Origin: JAAYAN01 sp964437215
Lineage (GTDB): Bacteria; Bacteroidota; Ignavibacteria; Ignavibacteriales; Melioribacteraceae
Direction: 5' to 3'
Length of the DNA: 22,594 nucleotides
Assembly (NCBI GenBank): GCA_964437215.1
Contig: CAYTFZ010000035.1
Coordinates: 1 to 22,594 of the forward strand
Shown here: one piece after another, positions 1 through 8,185 of the stretch
Position numbering within the stretch: the stretch's first letter is position 1
How the letters are laid out: the number at the start of each line of letters is the position of its first letter
The notes under the pieces: generated by a model
Told to the model about the DNA's origin: nothing
Databases searched by the model: none
What the model saw: the letters and a program-made list of their open reading frames with translations, nothing else
Position numbers and translations under genes: made by a program

Positions 1-15
1 CATTATTAGTAATTC

Positions 16-2376
16 CTATTTTATCAGCATCAGTTTTTTTATAGAAGAAAAATCCCCTGCCTGCAATTTGTAAAGATAAATTCCGCTTGAAAGATTCGAA
101 GCATCAAATTTCACTTCGTAATTTCCTGCGGATTGCTGGGTGTTTACAAGTGTTGCTACTTCCTGACCAAGGAGGTTGTAAACAACAAGTGAAACGTGAA
201 GAGGGACGGGGGACGAGTGAGTTGCCGGGATTACGTATTTAATTGTAGTTATCGGATTAAAGGGATTCGGGTAGTTTTGTGAGAGTGAGAAGTTTGCTGG
301 TGTTTCACTTTCTGATTTTACAGATACAACGCTGCCCGAACCGTATTCCAATGCGCCGATATCAATTGTTTCGTTATTCCCAAACCGCTGGAATTTATTG
401 AAATCATAAAATGAATTTACTTTATCAACTTTTCCTATTCCCCGGGCAGGACTCGTTTCCTGTAATCTTAAATCGGCATCAAAGCCGTATTCACTGAACT
501 GCCCGTCTGTTCCTGAAAGATTTACAAACTGCGGGTCGGCATAAATGCCGGAAATGTCCTGATTCTGTTGCGATTGCCATTGCTGCAATGTTAAATACTG
601 TGCTGTGGGGGCAGCCAAAGCCGAGTTTCCAATCTGGAAGAACTCACCACCGGAAGAGCCCTGATTTACAAAATATAAATTATTATCGCACTTAACCTGT
701 GGCAAAACTTCATCAATATCATCGATATATAAAAAGCGGGAAAAACTATTTGTGCCATTGATATAGAAAATATTATTTTTTATGCTTATTTCCTGATGGT
801 TAGTATAATCGAAAGGATGGGTAGTTTGCGTATTGTTTTTAAGTATTTTAATCATCCCGCTCATTTCGTAAATATTTCCGCTGTACTGGGCGTTTCGCGC
901 AATAAATGTATTTCCTAAAATTTTAATATTTTTACTCGGTTTGTTTGCATCCGAAATTGCAATTTGATAACCGGTTGGCGTATTGGAAATTAAAATATTA
1001 TTCCGCACAGTTATATTTTCTGCTGCGCCGATATTAAGCAACCCGTTTCCGTTAGTTATAACATTTCTTTCAAAAGTTATGTCGCGGATAATCTGGTTCC
1101 AGGGTCCGTTCGGGGAAAACTGAACAAGCAGATAATTATACTGATTCCCTTCCCCATTATGCGCCCTGCCTTCGGTTTCGGGGTCAATCCAGCCGTGAAA
1201 ATAGTTTTCGGAAATTTGAACATTATTGCTTGTAAGATTAGTATTCCAATCATCGCCTTCTTCCTGAAAGCCGCAAATTCTTAAAGCAGTTCTTCCAAAA
1301 GCAGGACGCGAAAAAGTGTTCCCCGCCACTACTCCTTTATCAATTGCCGTATATCCGATATGATTACCGGAGAGATCGAAATAATTATTTAATAAAACAA
1401 CGCGCGAACCCCAAACTGCAAATAAAGTTGAATTCTTCAAAGGGTCTATATATGTGTTGCGGATGGATGAATTAATCAGGAATGTACCGGATGATATTTC
1501 ATATTCCATATACTGGTTAACTACAAAAAGGTTGGAATATAAATCCAAAGCGTCAACCCGTAAAAACAGGATATTCCGTGTAGCTCCGCCTTGGGCAAAG
1601 AAAAAGACGCTTGCTTTGTGCCCGGCATAATCATCAAACCTGAAGTCGAGATCGGTAAAAGAAATATGCGCCAAACCGATAGAATACATATGAATAATTA
1701 TTGCTTCATCCTGACCTTTATATTGAATGACCGGTTTTGCTCCGGTTCCAAATGTGCCAAAAGCGTAACCCCAAGCCGGCCAAGCTCCTGGTGTAATTCC
1801 GGAAACTGTGAGATCAAAAGTCTGCCCCCTTTTAAAAAGAATTTGGTCTCCCGACTGATAAAGTTCCGTTGCCATTTCCGAAAAAGCTTTATCAGCAGTT
1901 TTCCAGGGACCGTTACTGCCGCCGGTAAAAGTTTGAGATAAACCGTTGTAACTATCGCTGCCAATTTCGGAATCGATGAAATATGTTTTTCCGGTTCGTT
2001 CTAAAACTTCAATTAAAATTGTTTCCGAATTTGTACTCCCTAAAGTATCTGTAACTGTAAGTGTAGCGGTATAATTCCCCGGTATTTCGTAAACGTGACC
2101 CGCGTTAAATCCGTGAAATACTTCCGAGCCGTCGCCAAAATCCCATACATAGTCAACTATACTTTCGCGCGGTTCAGATTTCCATCCTTGGAAGAAAACA
2201 GGCAGCGGAGCAAAATTGCGGGTTAAAGTACCTCCGGGAAAACGTGTATTCATATCAATCGGGGTGCCGTTGCTTAACCATTGGTAGTCGTCAACAGTAA
2301 TAACTGCGTTTAAACTTTGACTGAAACTCATCAAAGTGTAAACCATAACAAATTGTAAAAAGACTAATTTTTTCAT
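16..2376 (-). CDS. T9SS-exported parallel beta-helix protein with PKD domain
   Basis: Predicted secreted or cell-surface protein of 786 residues. The N-terminus (MKKLVFLQF...LMSFSQ) is a Sec signal peptide. A PKD-like domain follows at about residues 60-125, with the typical WDFGDGS and GNYTATLTVTD signatures. The central part (about 140-600) has repeated short Asn/Ile-rich strands such as NVQISENYF and NITVRNNILISN, which fits a right-handed parallel beta-helix of the pectate-lyase/NosD type. The last ~80 residues are a T9SS sorting domain (NYPNPFNP, VYNLLGQEVATLV, SSGIYLYKL). The upstream ATG at 2401-2403 is in frame, but the ATG at 2374-2376 directly precedes the signal peptide and has a GAGAG sequence a few bases before it, so I chose that. 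Substrate is unknown; polysaccharide binding or cleavage is an inference from the fold. The sorting domain carries a Pro/Ser-rich insertion (see findings). Confidence 0.88.
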   Translation of the reverse strand: MKKLVFLQFVMVYTLMSFSQSLNAVITVDDYQWLSNGTPIDMNTRFPGGTLTRNFAPLPVFFQGWKSEPRESIVDYVWDFGDGSEVFHGFNAGHVYEIPGNYTATLTVTDTLGSTNSETILIEVLERTGKTYFIDSEIGSDSYNGLSQTFTGGSNGPWKTADKAFSEMATELYQSGDQILFKRGQTFDLTVSGITPGAWPAWGYAFGTFGTGAKPVIQYKGQDEAIIIHMYSIGLAHISFTDLDFRFDDYAGHKASVFFFAQGGATRNILFLRVDALDLYSNLFVVNQYMEYEISSGTFLINSSIRNTYIDPLKNSTLFAVWGSRVVLLNNYFDLSGNHIGYTAIDKGVVAGNTFSRPAFGRTALRICGFQEEGDDWNTNLTSNNVQISENYFHGWIDPETEGRAHNGEGNQYNYLLVQFSPNGPWNQIIRDITFERNVITNGNGLLNIGAAENITVRNNILISNTPTGYQIAISDANKPSKNIKILGNTFIARNAQYSGNIYEMSGMIKILKNNTQTTHPFDYTNHQEISIKNNIFYINGTNSFSRFLYIDDIDEVLPQVKCDNNLYFVNQGSSGGEFFQIGNSALAAPTAQYLTLQQWQSQQNQDISGIYADPQFVNLSGTDGQFSEYGFDADLRLQETSPARGIGKVDKVNSFYDFNKFQRFGNNETIDIGALEYGSGSVVSVKSESETPANFSLSQNYPNPFNPITTIKYVIPATHSSPVPLHVSLVVYNLLGQEVATLVNTQQSAGNYEVKFDASNLSSGIYLYKLQAGDFSSIKKLMLIK

Positions 2377-2614
2377 CAAGCTCTCAGTTGCTAGTTTAAC
2401 CATTTTATAGGTTAAAACTAAACATTCTTTTTATATTCTTCAAACTATTTTATTTTATTGAATTTTACGCTTTAGAAATTATTCGCACACTGTTTTATAG
2501 TATAACTCCTTCTCTTATTAAAGCATGTTTAATTTTATAAAAAAGGTGAACTTATTATTATAGAATGATGTTGCAACATTAAATATCAAAAGAAACATTT
2601 AAAAGGAGAAAAAA
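2377..2614. promoter_or_regulatory. Divergent intergenic region with promoters for the T9SS protein and yceI-marR
   Basis: This 238-bp AT-rich gap separates two divergent genes, so it must hold both promoters. On the + strand TATTAT (2553-2558) is a reasonable -10 candidate, but no clear TTGACA lies at the right distance. The strongest sequence element is the palindrome at 2568-2579, listed separately. An AAGGAGA ribosome-binding site sits just before the yceI ATG. Confidence 0.5.
2568..2579. promoter_or_regulatory. Candidate MarR operator (perfect 12-bp palindrome)
   Basis: ATGTTGCAACAT is a perfect inverted repeat with a TTGCAA core, 35 bp upstream of the yceI start and just downstream of a possible -10 element. 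MarR-family regulators commonly bind palindromes with TTGC/GCAA half-sites and autoregulate; a marR gene lies in the operon that follows. The palindrome is seen directly; the operator role is inferred. Confidence 0.5.
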
Positions 2615-3199
2615 ATGAAAAACATATATTTGTCTTTAATAATAGCAGCTGTTTTTTCCATAACAATTACAGCTCAAACAAAATGGAGCATCGATGAATC
2701 TCATTCAAAAATCGGGTTTGCTGTTTCGCATATGGTTATTTCGGAAGTGGAGGGTATTTTCGGGAAATACAGTGCCGATGTAGAAACTACCGGAGATAAC
2801 TTTGAAAACGCAAAAATCAACATAAAGATTGATGTTGCAAGCATAGATACAAAAAATGAAAAACGGGATGAACATTTACGAAGCGAAGATTTTTTTGATG
2901 CCCCAAAATATCCGGAAATAAAATTCGTTTCTAAAAGTCTTAAAAAGGTCGATTCGAAAACCTGGAAACTTGTAGGCGATTTTACAATTAAGAACGTTAC
3001 AAAAGAAATTACGCTGACAGGTAAATTCAATGGAACTGTAAAAGATCCTTGGGGAAATACAAGATCCGGCTTTAAACTTTCGGGAACAATAAACAGGTTT
3101 GATTACGGACTTAAATGGAGTAATTTGCTCGAATCCGGCGGACTTGTGGTTGGCGATGAAGTAGAATTAAATATCACAGTTGAATTGATAAAAAAGTAA
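2615..3199 (+). CDS. YceI family periplasmic lipid-binding protein
   Basis: YceI-like protein of 194 residues, a usual length for the family. Residues 1-20 form a signal peptide (MKNIYLSLIIAAVFSITITA), so the mature protein is exported. The YceI lipocalin-like barrel covers the rest: WSIDESHSKIGFAVSHM at the start, then RDEHLRSEDFFDAPKYPEI, FTIKNVTKEITLTG and a closing VGDEVELNITVELI, all characteristic of the family. Members bind polyisoprenoid or similar amphiphilic ligands; the exact ligand is unknown here. The start has a strong AAGGAG ribosome-binding site. marR follows after one base, so the two are almost certainly co-transcribed, and the palindrome at 2568-2579 may be the control site. 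Confidence 0.93.
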   Translation: MKNIYLSLIIAAVFSITITAQTKWSIDESHSKIGFAVSHMVISEVEGIFGKYSADVETTGDNFENAKINIKIDVASIDTKNEKRDEHLRSEDFFDAPKYPEIKFVSKSLKKVDSKTWKLVGDFTIKNVTKEITLTGKFNGTVKDPWGNTRSGFKLSGTINRFDYGLKWSNLLESGGLVVGDEVELNITVELIKK

Positions 3200-3200
3200 A

Positions 3201-3650
3201 ATGAAACTTGAAAACGAAATACATCAAAAAAAATTCAGAAACCAATTCCATAAACTTGCCGTGAATATGCTTTACACTCACGGCTGGTTTTTGGAAAAAC
3301 ACAGCCGGATTTTAGATAATTTTTCGGTATCCAGACAGCAATACAACATTTTAAAAATTTTACGCGGGCAGCATCCGGCTCCGGCAACTGTAAATCTTCT
3401 GAAGGAAAGAATGCTCGACAAAAAATCCGATGTTTCGCGAATTTTAGATAAACTTTGCAGCAAGCAATTGGCTGAAAGAGAAATATGCCTGGCAGACAGG
3501 CGGAAAGCAGATGTTAAGATTACCGAAAAGGGAATTAACCTGCTTCTTAAAATAGATGAATCAAATTCCCAGTTCGATGCCATTTTATCAAATTTAACTG
3601 AAATTGAAGCTGAAACACTAAATTTCCTGCTGGATAAAATGCGCAGTTAA
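3201..3650 (+). CDS. MarR family transcriptional regulator
   Basis: Cytoplasmic DNA-binding protein of 149 residues, typical of MarR dimers. The winged helix-turn-helix is visible at about residues 45-115: SRQQYNILKIL leads in, the recognition helix region is KKSDVSRILDKL, and the wing is ADRRKADVKITEKG, followed by the C-terminal dimerisation helix. The ATG begins one base after the yceI stop, which implies translational coupling. The family usually represses its own operon and is released by small phenolic or oxidant ligands; here the probable target is the yceI-marR promoter. The effector cannot be told from sequence. Confidence 0.92.
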   Translation: MKLENEIHQKKFRNQFHKLAVNMLYTHGWFLEKHSRILDNFSVSRQQYNILKILRGQHPAPATVNLLKERMLDKKSDVSRILDKLCSKQLAEREICLADRRKADVKITEKGINLLLKIDESNSQFDAILSNLTEIEAETLNFLLDKMRS

Positions 3651-3672
3651 ATTTGTTAATAATTTCTAAAAA

Positions 3673-4533
3673 TTAAAACGTAAAGGTCATTCCTACTTTA
3701 AAAGTTTCGTAAGTCAGCGGAGCTTCGGTTTTAAAAGGCCAATTCATATTTTCCTGCTTCAATTTATAAAATCCGTAAGAAATTCCGCTTTTAAGTAAAA
3801 AACTTATGAAAGGCGCAGCAGCAGGAGAACTTTTCATTATTTCATTTACAAATTCGTCAGCTGCCTTTTGCGAACCGAATTCAATGATAAGACTTACAGC
3901 ATGCTTCCAAACCATATATCGCGGAAAAATAACATTGGTTTCGAAAGCTCCGTTAATAGTTAAAAATTTGAACGGCTGAATCTTTATTCCGGCTTCCGAG
4001 GATGTACCGAACCTGACGCTTTTATTTATGCGCGAAAGTGGTTTCTCGGGCAGGTAATTCATACTGTCGGGTTTTAAATCCGGGCAATTAAAACTGTTCC
4101 ATACAAATGAATATCCGTTATACGGAATAATTGCAAAATCGCCCCAAAAATATCCGTATCCCGAATTATTTGAATATCCTGCCATCCAGGTTTCGGATTT
4201 ATATTCATTAACTTTGTTTGAATTATTGTTAATTTCCGTAGAAATATTTTTAATAAAAATGGTTACATCGTGAAAATTTTTTATGAACTTGCTTTTTTGA
4301 ACTTCGTTTGTTTTGTTAAATCCCAGTCTTATTTCCACAACGCCGGCATCACTCAGTTTTCCGCTGAATTTTTTGTGTTTTAACCGGCTGACCCCGTAAT
4401 TTATTTCTACAGTGGGATTTTCAACATCAAACATTTCAAAATCGTCATTCCAATTGTTATGCAGCACATTGCTTTGCGAAAAAACAGGCGCTGAAACAAA
4501 CACACAAAATATAAATACGAAAAAGAATTTCAT
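3673..4533 (-). CDS. Exported protein of unknown function
   Basis: I do not recognise this 286-residue protein. It has a clear signal peptide (MKFFFVFIFCVFVSAPVFS, cleavage probably before QSN). The mature part is rich in aromatic residues and alternating polar/hydrophobic stretches, contains the Tyr/Gly/Trp-rich run at about residues 118-145 and ends in FTF, a C-terminal aromatic that would suit an outer-membrane beta-barrel. Only one Cys remains in the mature protein (about residue 150). A strong ribosome-binding site (AAGGAAGG) precedes the ATG. It lies 52 bases downstream of murI on the same strand with no terminator between, so it may be the last gene of the glnD-murI transcript. Localisation is inferred; no function is proposed. 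Confidence 0.75.
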   Translation of the reverse strand: MKFFFVFIFCVFVSAPVFSQSNVLHNNWNDDFEMFDVENPTVEINYGVSRLKHKKFSGKLSDAGVVEIRLGFNKTNEVQKSKFIKNFHDVTIFIKNISTEINNNSNKVNEYKSETWMAGYSNNSGYGYFWGDFAIIPYNGYSFVWNSFNCPDLKPDSMNYLPEKPLSRINKSVRFGTSSEAGIKIQPFKFLTINGAFETNVIFPRYMVWKHAVSLIIEFGSQKAADEFVNEIMKSSPAAAPFISFLLKSGISYGFYKLKQENMNWPFKTEAPLTYETFKVGMTFTF

Positions 4534-4585
4534 AACAAACCTTCCTTTTAATTATGTGCGATAGACGAAAGATGAGCTAAAAAAG

Positions 4586-5398
4586 TTACAAATGTTCCGG
4601 ATCAATTTTTTCAACGTTTTCAATCGTTCTCCCTAAAAAACGCTCGGCTATTGTTTTAAACTTAACCGGAAGATCGCTTACATAATACTCGTGATTCCCT
4701 TCAATAATCTTTTTCGAAAGCAATTCTTCCAATTCCGGATGTTTTTCTATTGTAGCAGCAGCAGCCGTTCCGGAATCGATTAATTTAACATCTTCGCCTA
4801 CAACTTCCTGAATTACATCTGAAAGAATAGGGTAATGGGTACACCCGAGAATTAATGTATCAATATTTTTTTCGCATAATTCACTTAAATATTCTCTAGC
4901 AATCAAATATGTAGCTTTATGGTCTGTCCAGCCTTCTTCGGCAAGCGGAACAAATAACGGGCATGCTTTTTCGAAAACTTTAACATCGGGATTTTTAGCA
5001 GTAAGCATTTTAGAATAAGCTTTATTCCGGATGGTAGAATAAGTTCCTATAACACCTATTTTATTATTTTCTGTGGAAGATAATGCTAAATCAGTCCCCG
5101 GCTCAATCATTCCTATAACAGGAACGCTGTATCGCGCGCGAAGAATATTTAATGCTACAGAAGAAACCGTATTGCAGGCAACTATTATCATTTTTACATT
5201 TTTATTGATAAGGAAATCGGCATCCTGTATTGCGTATTCGGTAATTATATCATTCGACTTTGCCCCGTAGGGAACACGTGCAGTGTCACCGAAATAAATT
5301 ATTCTTTCGTTGGGCAGCGAAGCCTGAAGTTTTTTTACTACTGTCAGTCCCCCTATTCCCGAATCAAAAACCCCTATTGGTTTTTCGGAATTTAGCAA
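4586..5398 (-). CDS. murI: Glutamate racemase
   Basis: Converts L-glutamate to D-glutamate for peptidoglycan precursor synthesis in the cytoplasm. At 270 residues it has the usual length. Diagnostic motifs are GVFDSGIGGLTV (residues 9-20, with the catalytic-site Asp-Ser), YFGDTARVPYG (35-45), VACNTVSSVA (73-82) with first catalytic Cys75, and LGCTHYPIL (184-192) with second catalytic Cys186 and its neighbouring His. Cofactor-independent racemases use exactly this Cys pair. The start codon is TTG (5396-5398), supported by an AGGAGA ribosome-binding site seven bases upstream and by no ATG nearby. It follows glnD by 15 bases on the same strand and is probably translated from the same message. 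Confidence 0.96.
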   Translation of the reverse strand: MLNSEKPIGVFDSGIGGLTVVKKLQASLPNERIIYFGDTARVPYGAKSNDIITEYAIQDADFLINKNVKMIIVACNTVSSVALNILRARYSVPVIGMIEPGTDLALSSTENNKIGVIGTYSTIRNKAYSKMLTAKNPDVKVFEKACPLFVPLAEEGWTDHKATYLIAREYLSELCEKNIDTLILGCTHYPILSDVIQEVVGEDVKLIDSGTAAAATIEKHPELEELLSKKIIEGNHEYYVSDLPVKFKTIAERFLGRTIENVEKIDPEHL

Positions 5399-5405
5399 TG
5401 ATTTA

Positions 5406-5411
5406 TCTCCT
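5406..5411 (-). promoter_or_regulatory. Ribosome-binding site deciding the murI TTG start
   Basis: On the minus strand AGGAGA lies seven bases before the TTG at 5396-5398, inside the 15-base gap after the glnD stop. This supports TTG as the true start of murI. Confidence 0.7.
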
Positions 5412-5413
5412 AA

Positions 5414-7972
5414 TCAAATCAAATCTTTAATTACTTTTGTCAATTCGCTTTTAATCAATTCCTGATTATGAATTTTAATTTTATCGCCGTTTTGGTCGAG
5501 AATGTAAAAAACATCAACAACATCATCGCTGCTGGTAGCAATTTTGGCAAAATAAATAGATAATCCAAGCTCAGCGAATTTTCGCGTAATTGAATAAAGA
5601 AGTCCCAATCTGTCTGGTGAAAACACTTCAATAATTGTATATTTTTCGTGATCTTCAAACTTAATATTTATTTTCGAGCGTTTCCGGAATATTTTATTTT
5701 CAAGCCGCCACCAGCGGGACCTCATTTTTGTAAACTCATCTGTCAGTTGAAGCTCGTTGTTAACAGCCTGTCTGATAGTATTTTCAATTCTTTCGTACTT
5801 CAATTTTTCTACCGGCTGATGCGACCGGAATTCCGTAATTTTAAAACTGTCTATTACAATTCCGTCTTTTCGCGTAAAAATGCTGGCATTATGTATATTA
5901 AGATCGTTAACAGATAAAGCTCCGCACAATTTTGAAAGAAGAGATTTGCTGTCCTTCGTCATTACAGAAATGTTAGTAAAACCTGTTTCCTCCTTAAAAA
6001 ATACAGCTAAATCCAAACCGCTTTCAATTTCACTTACGTGAGCATTTATTTCTTCGGGGCTAAATACCTGCATATAACTGATATCGTTTATCGATTCGAT
6101 ATGATTCCTTACATCATCCGAAATATTTTCGAAAGTGTTACGCATAATTCCTTTTGTTTCCTTTATAAGGTACTCTTCCCCTGTCTGTTTGTCTTTTATC
6201 ATACTTTTTGCTTTATCATAAAGTTCATAAAGCAAATCGCTTTTCCACTGAGTCCACACAACAGGGTTAACCGCTGAAAGATCGGCATAGGTTAAAAGAT
6301 AAAGCATGTTTAACGCTTTTACATTATCAAAAAGTGTTACAAATCCATTTAAAGTAACCGGGTCATTTAAATTTCTCCTGAATGCTACTTTTTCCATTGT
6401 GAGATGATTTCTTACAAGAAATTTAACAAGCTCAATTTCCGGTTCGCTGTATCCGAGACGGTACATAATTTTTTCGGCAATTTCAACGCCTAGTATTTCG
6501 TGTCCCGAAACGCTTATCGGTTTGGCAATATCGTGGGTAAGGACACTTAATGAAAGCAAATCCTTTTCCTTAAGCGAATGGTAAAGTTTTCCAAGATAAA
6601 CATCATCCGGATCAAGTTCTTCGAGGTTGCGTAATGCAATAAGAGTGTGTTCGTCTGCAGTATAACAATGATATACCCCAGGCTGGAAAAACCCGATCAT
6701 ATCATGAAATTCCGGCATTATTACACCTAAAACACCTAACTCATTCATTGCAAAAAGCGTTTTCGCCGAATTTTTTTCCAGCTTTAATATTTCCCGGAAA
6801 AATACAGATGAATCGCTTTCAAAAACCGGATTTTCCTTAAATTCTTCGATGCTTGTTAAAATTAAGGACCTAAGATTTTCATCGAATCTTGCGTCATTCA
6901 GCCCGCGGTAATAATATCCTCTTAAAATGTCGGAAAGGCTAAGCAGCTTATTTTCGGTAATCGAAATAACATCGCCTTTTAACTTAAAATCGTCATCCAG
7001 CGAAATTGAAAGTCTTTCGGAAATTGGGTCCGATATTTCTTCGCGGTAACGTTTTGTCATTGTATTATAAAACCGGTTTAAAATTGTTGTGGATGTGAAA
7101 TATTCTTTCATCATTGCCTGCCAGGAATCACCAGGTAAATCAAATGTTTGCGCTATTTTTTCCTGACTAATAAATTCCAATCGTTCATTTTTTCGCCCGG
7201 ATATAAGGTGAAGCTGGATGCGCATATTAAGTACAACTTTATAGCTGTTTAAAAGCCTGTGATATTCTTTTATACTTATTACTTTTTCGATATGCAGCCT
7301 TTCTAAAAAACTTTCAGTCTGCGATATTTCTTTTTGTTCAGTAAGCAAAACATTGTTTTTAAGTGAGTATATCCATTCAACAACATGCATATCCCTCAAT
7401 CCACCGGCAGTAAACTTAACATTGGGTTCTAAAACTTTAGGACTTGCCCCGTACTTTTGATGACGTGCTTCATTATCTTCAAAATAGTCAAAAATCAATT
7501 TTTTTCGTTTTTTATCATTCATCAGGGCAAGAAGTTTTTCATTCCACTGCTGATAAATTTTTTCATCGCCGTATAAAAATCTTGTTTCAAAAAACTGAGT
7601 AAAAGCCTGAAGGTCCTCGCCCATAAATTTTTTCATATCATCAAAATCACGCACTGTATGCGATACTTCAATTCCGCAATCCCAAAGCATTGTAACGCAA
7701 TTCTGAATATCTTTTTGGTTGCCTTCAACCTGAGGAAGAATGAACATTAAATCTATATCGGAATATGGACATAATTCACGCCGGCTGAAACTTCCTCCGG
7801 AGGCAATAACAAAATTCAATTTCTGACCAGTTAGTACTTTAATAATAAATTCTTCAACAAGAAGACTGTATGCCACGGAAAATTTGAAGGCATTTTTACT
7901 TAATTCGCTATTTCCGAAAAGGTTTTTGCAATTTGCCGTGAACTCTTCTTTAAGACTTTGTCTATCCATCAT
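5414..7972 (-). CDS. glnD: [Protein-PII] uridylyltransferase / uridylyl-removing enzyme
   Basis: Bifunctional nitrogen sensor that uridylylates and de-uridylylates PII proteins according to glutamine level. The 852 residues show the full GlnD order: nucleotidyltransferase domain with GGSFSRRELCPYSDIDLMFI at 59-78 (metal-binding Asp72 and Asp74), the GlnD-specific helical region (FTAGGLRDMHVVEW at 187-200), an HD domain with LTHDIAKP (His480-Asp481) and further His residues at 442 and 523, and two C-terminal ACT domains at about 667-735 and 778-850 (the second with DVFYILDQNGDKI). The motif has SFS where many GlnD proteins have YGR or FGR, but the catalytic Asp pair is intact. The start is one of two adjacent ATGs with a weak ribosome-binding site. 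No PII or glutamine synthetase gene lies in this window. murI follows by 15 bases. Confidence 0.94.
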   Translation of the reverse strand: MMDRQSLKEEFTANCKNLFGNSELSKNAFKFSVAYSLLVEEFIIKVLTGQKLNFVIASGGSFSRRELCPYSDIDLMFILPQVEGNQKDIQNCVTMLWDCGIEVSHTVRDFDDMKKFMGEDLQAFTQFFETRFLYGDEKIYQQWNEKLLALMNDKKRKKLIFDYFEDNEARHQKYGASPKVLEPNVKFTAGGLRDMHVVEWIYSLKNNVLLTEQKEISQTESFLERLHIEKVISIKEYHRLLNSYKVVLNMRIQLHLISGRKNERLEFISQEKIAQTFDLPGDSWQAMMKEYFTSTTILNRFYNTMTKRYREEISDPISERLSISLDDDFKLKGDVISITENKLLSLSDILRGYYYRGLNDARFDENLRSLILTSIEEFKENPVFESDSSVFFREILKLEKNSAKTLFAMNELGVLGVIMPEFHDMIGFFQPGVYHCYTADEHTLIALRNLEELDPDDVYLGKLYHSLKEKDLLSLSVLTHDIAKPISVSGHEILGVEIAEKIMYRLGYSEPEIELVKFLVRNHLTMEKVAFRRNLNDPVTLNGFVTLFDNVKALNMLYLLTYADLSAVNPVVWTQWKSDLLYELYDKAKSMIKDKQTGEEYLIKETKGIMRNTFENISDDVRNHIESINDISYMQVFSPEEINAHVSEIESGLDLAVFFKEETGFTNISVMTKDSKSLLSKLCGALSVNDLNIHNASIFTRKDGIVIDSFKITEFRSHQPVEKLKYERIENTIRQAVNNELQLTDEFTKMRSRWWRLENKIFRKRSKINIKFEDHEKYTIIEVFSPDRLGLLYSITRKFAELGLSIYFAKIATSSDDVVDVFYILDQNGDKIKIHNQELIKSELTKVIKDLI

Positions 7973-8185
7973 ATTTTTTCTTAAATTAACTTAAATTAGC
8001 TCTAAATATTCACAAAATATTGTAATTTATCAAACTTGTTAGAAAAATAACTTTGAATATTTCATTTAATGATAAAAAATAACATATGGTTCTTTAAAAA
8101 CTTAAGAAAGTTATAAAAAAAAGTGATATTAAATAAAGTTAGTATTATAAAAAATATTATTTTTAACATTAAAAATGTGTGTTAT
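7973..8185. other. AT-rich divergent gap between glnD and the YciO-like gene
   Basis: This 213-bp stretch separates divergent starts and must hold two promoters. It is very AT-rich. A short direct repeat, TTAAATTA at 7981-7988 and 7991-7998, sits just upstream of glnD. I see no convincing -35/-10 pair, hairpin or RNA gene. Confidence 0.5.

Noticed and set aside
1591..1964. Open frames antisense to or out of frame with the T9SS gene (116 and 88 residues)
   Set aside because: No recognisable domain, no ribosome-binding site, and they lie inside a clearly real coding region in another frame.
7981..7998. Direct repeat TTAAATTA-AC-TTAAATTA upstream of glnD
   Set aside because: Low-complexity AT sequence; such 8-mers are expected often in this background, and there is no third copy or palindrome to suggest a binding array.
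8123..8185. GTG start that would extend the YciO-like protein by 21 residues
   Set aside because: The extension is Ile/Asn/Lys-rich translated intergenic sequence with no family similarity; the protein aligns with YciO from the ATG at 8186.
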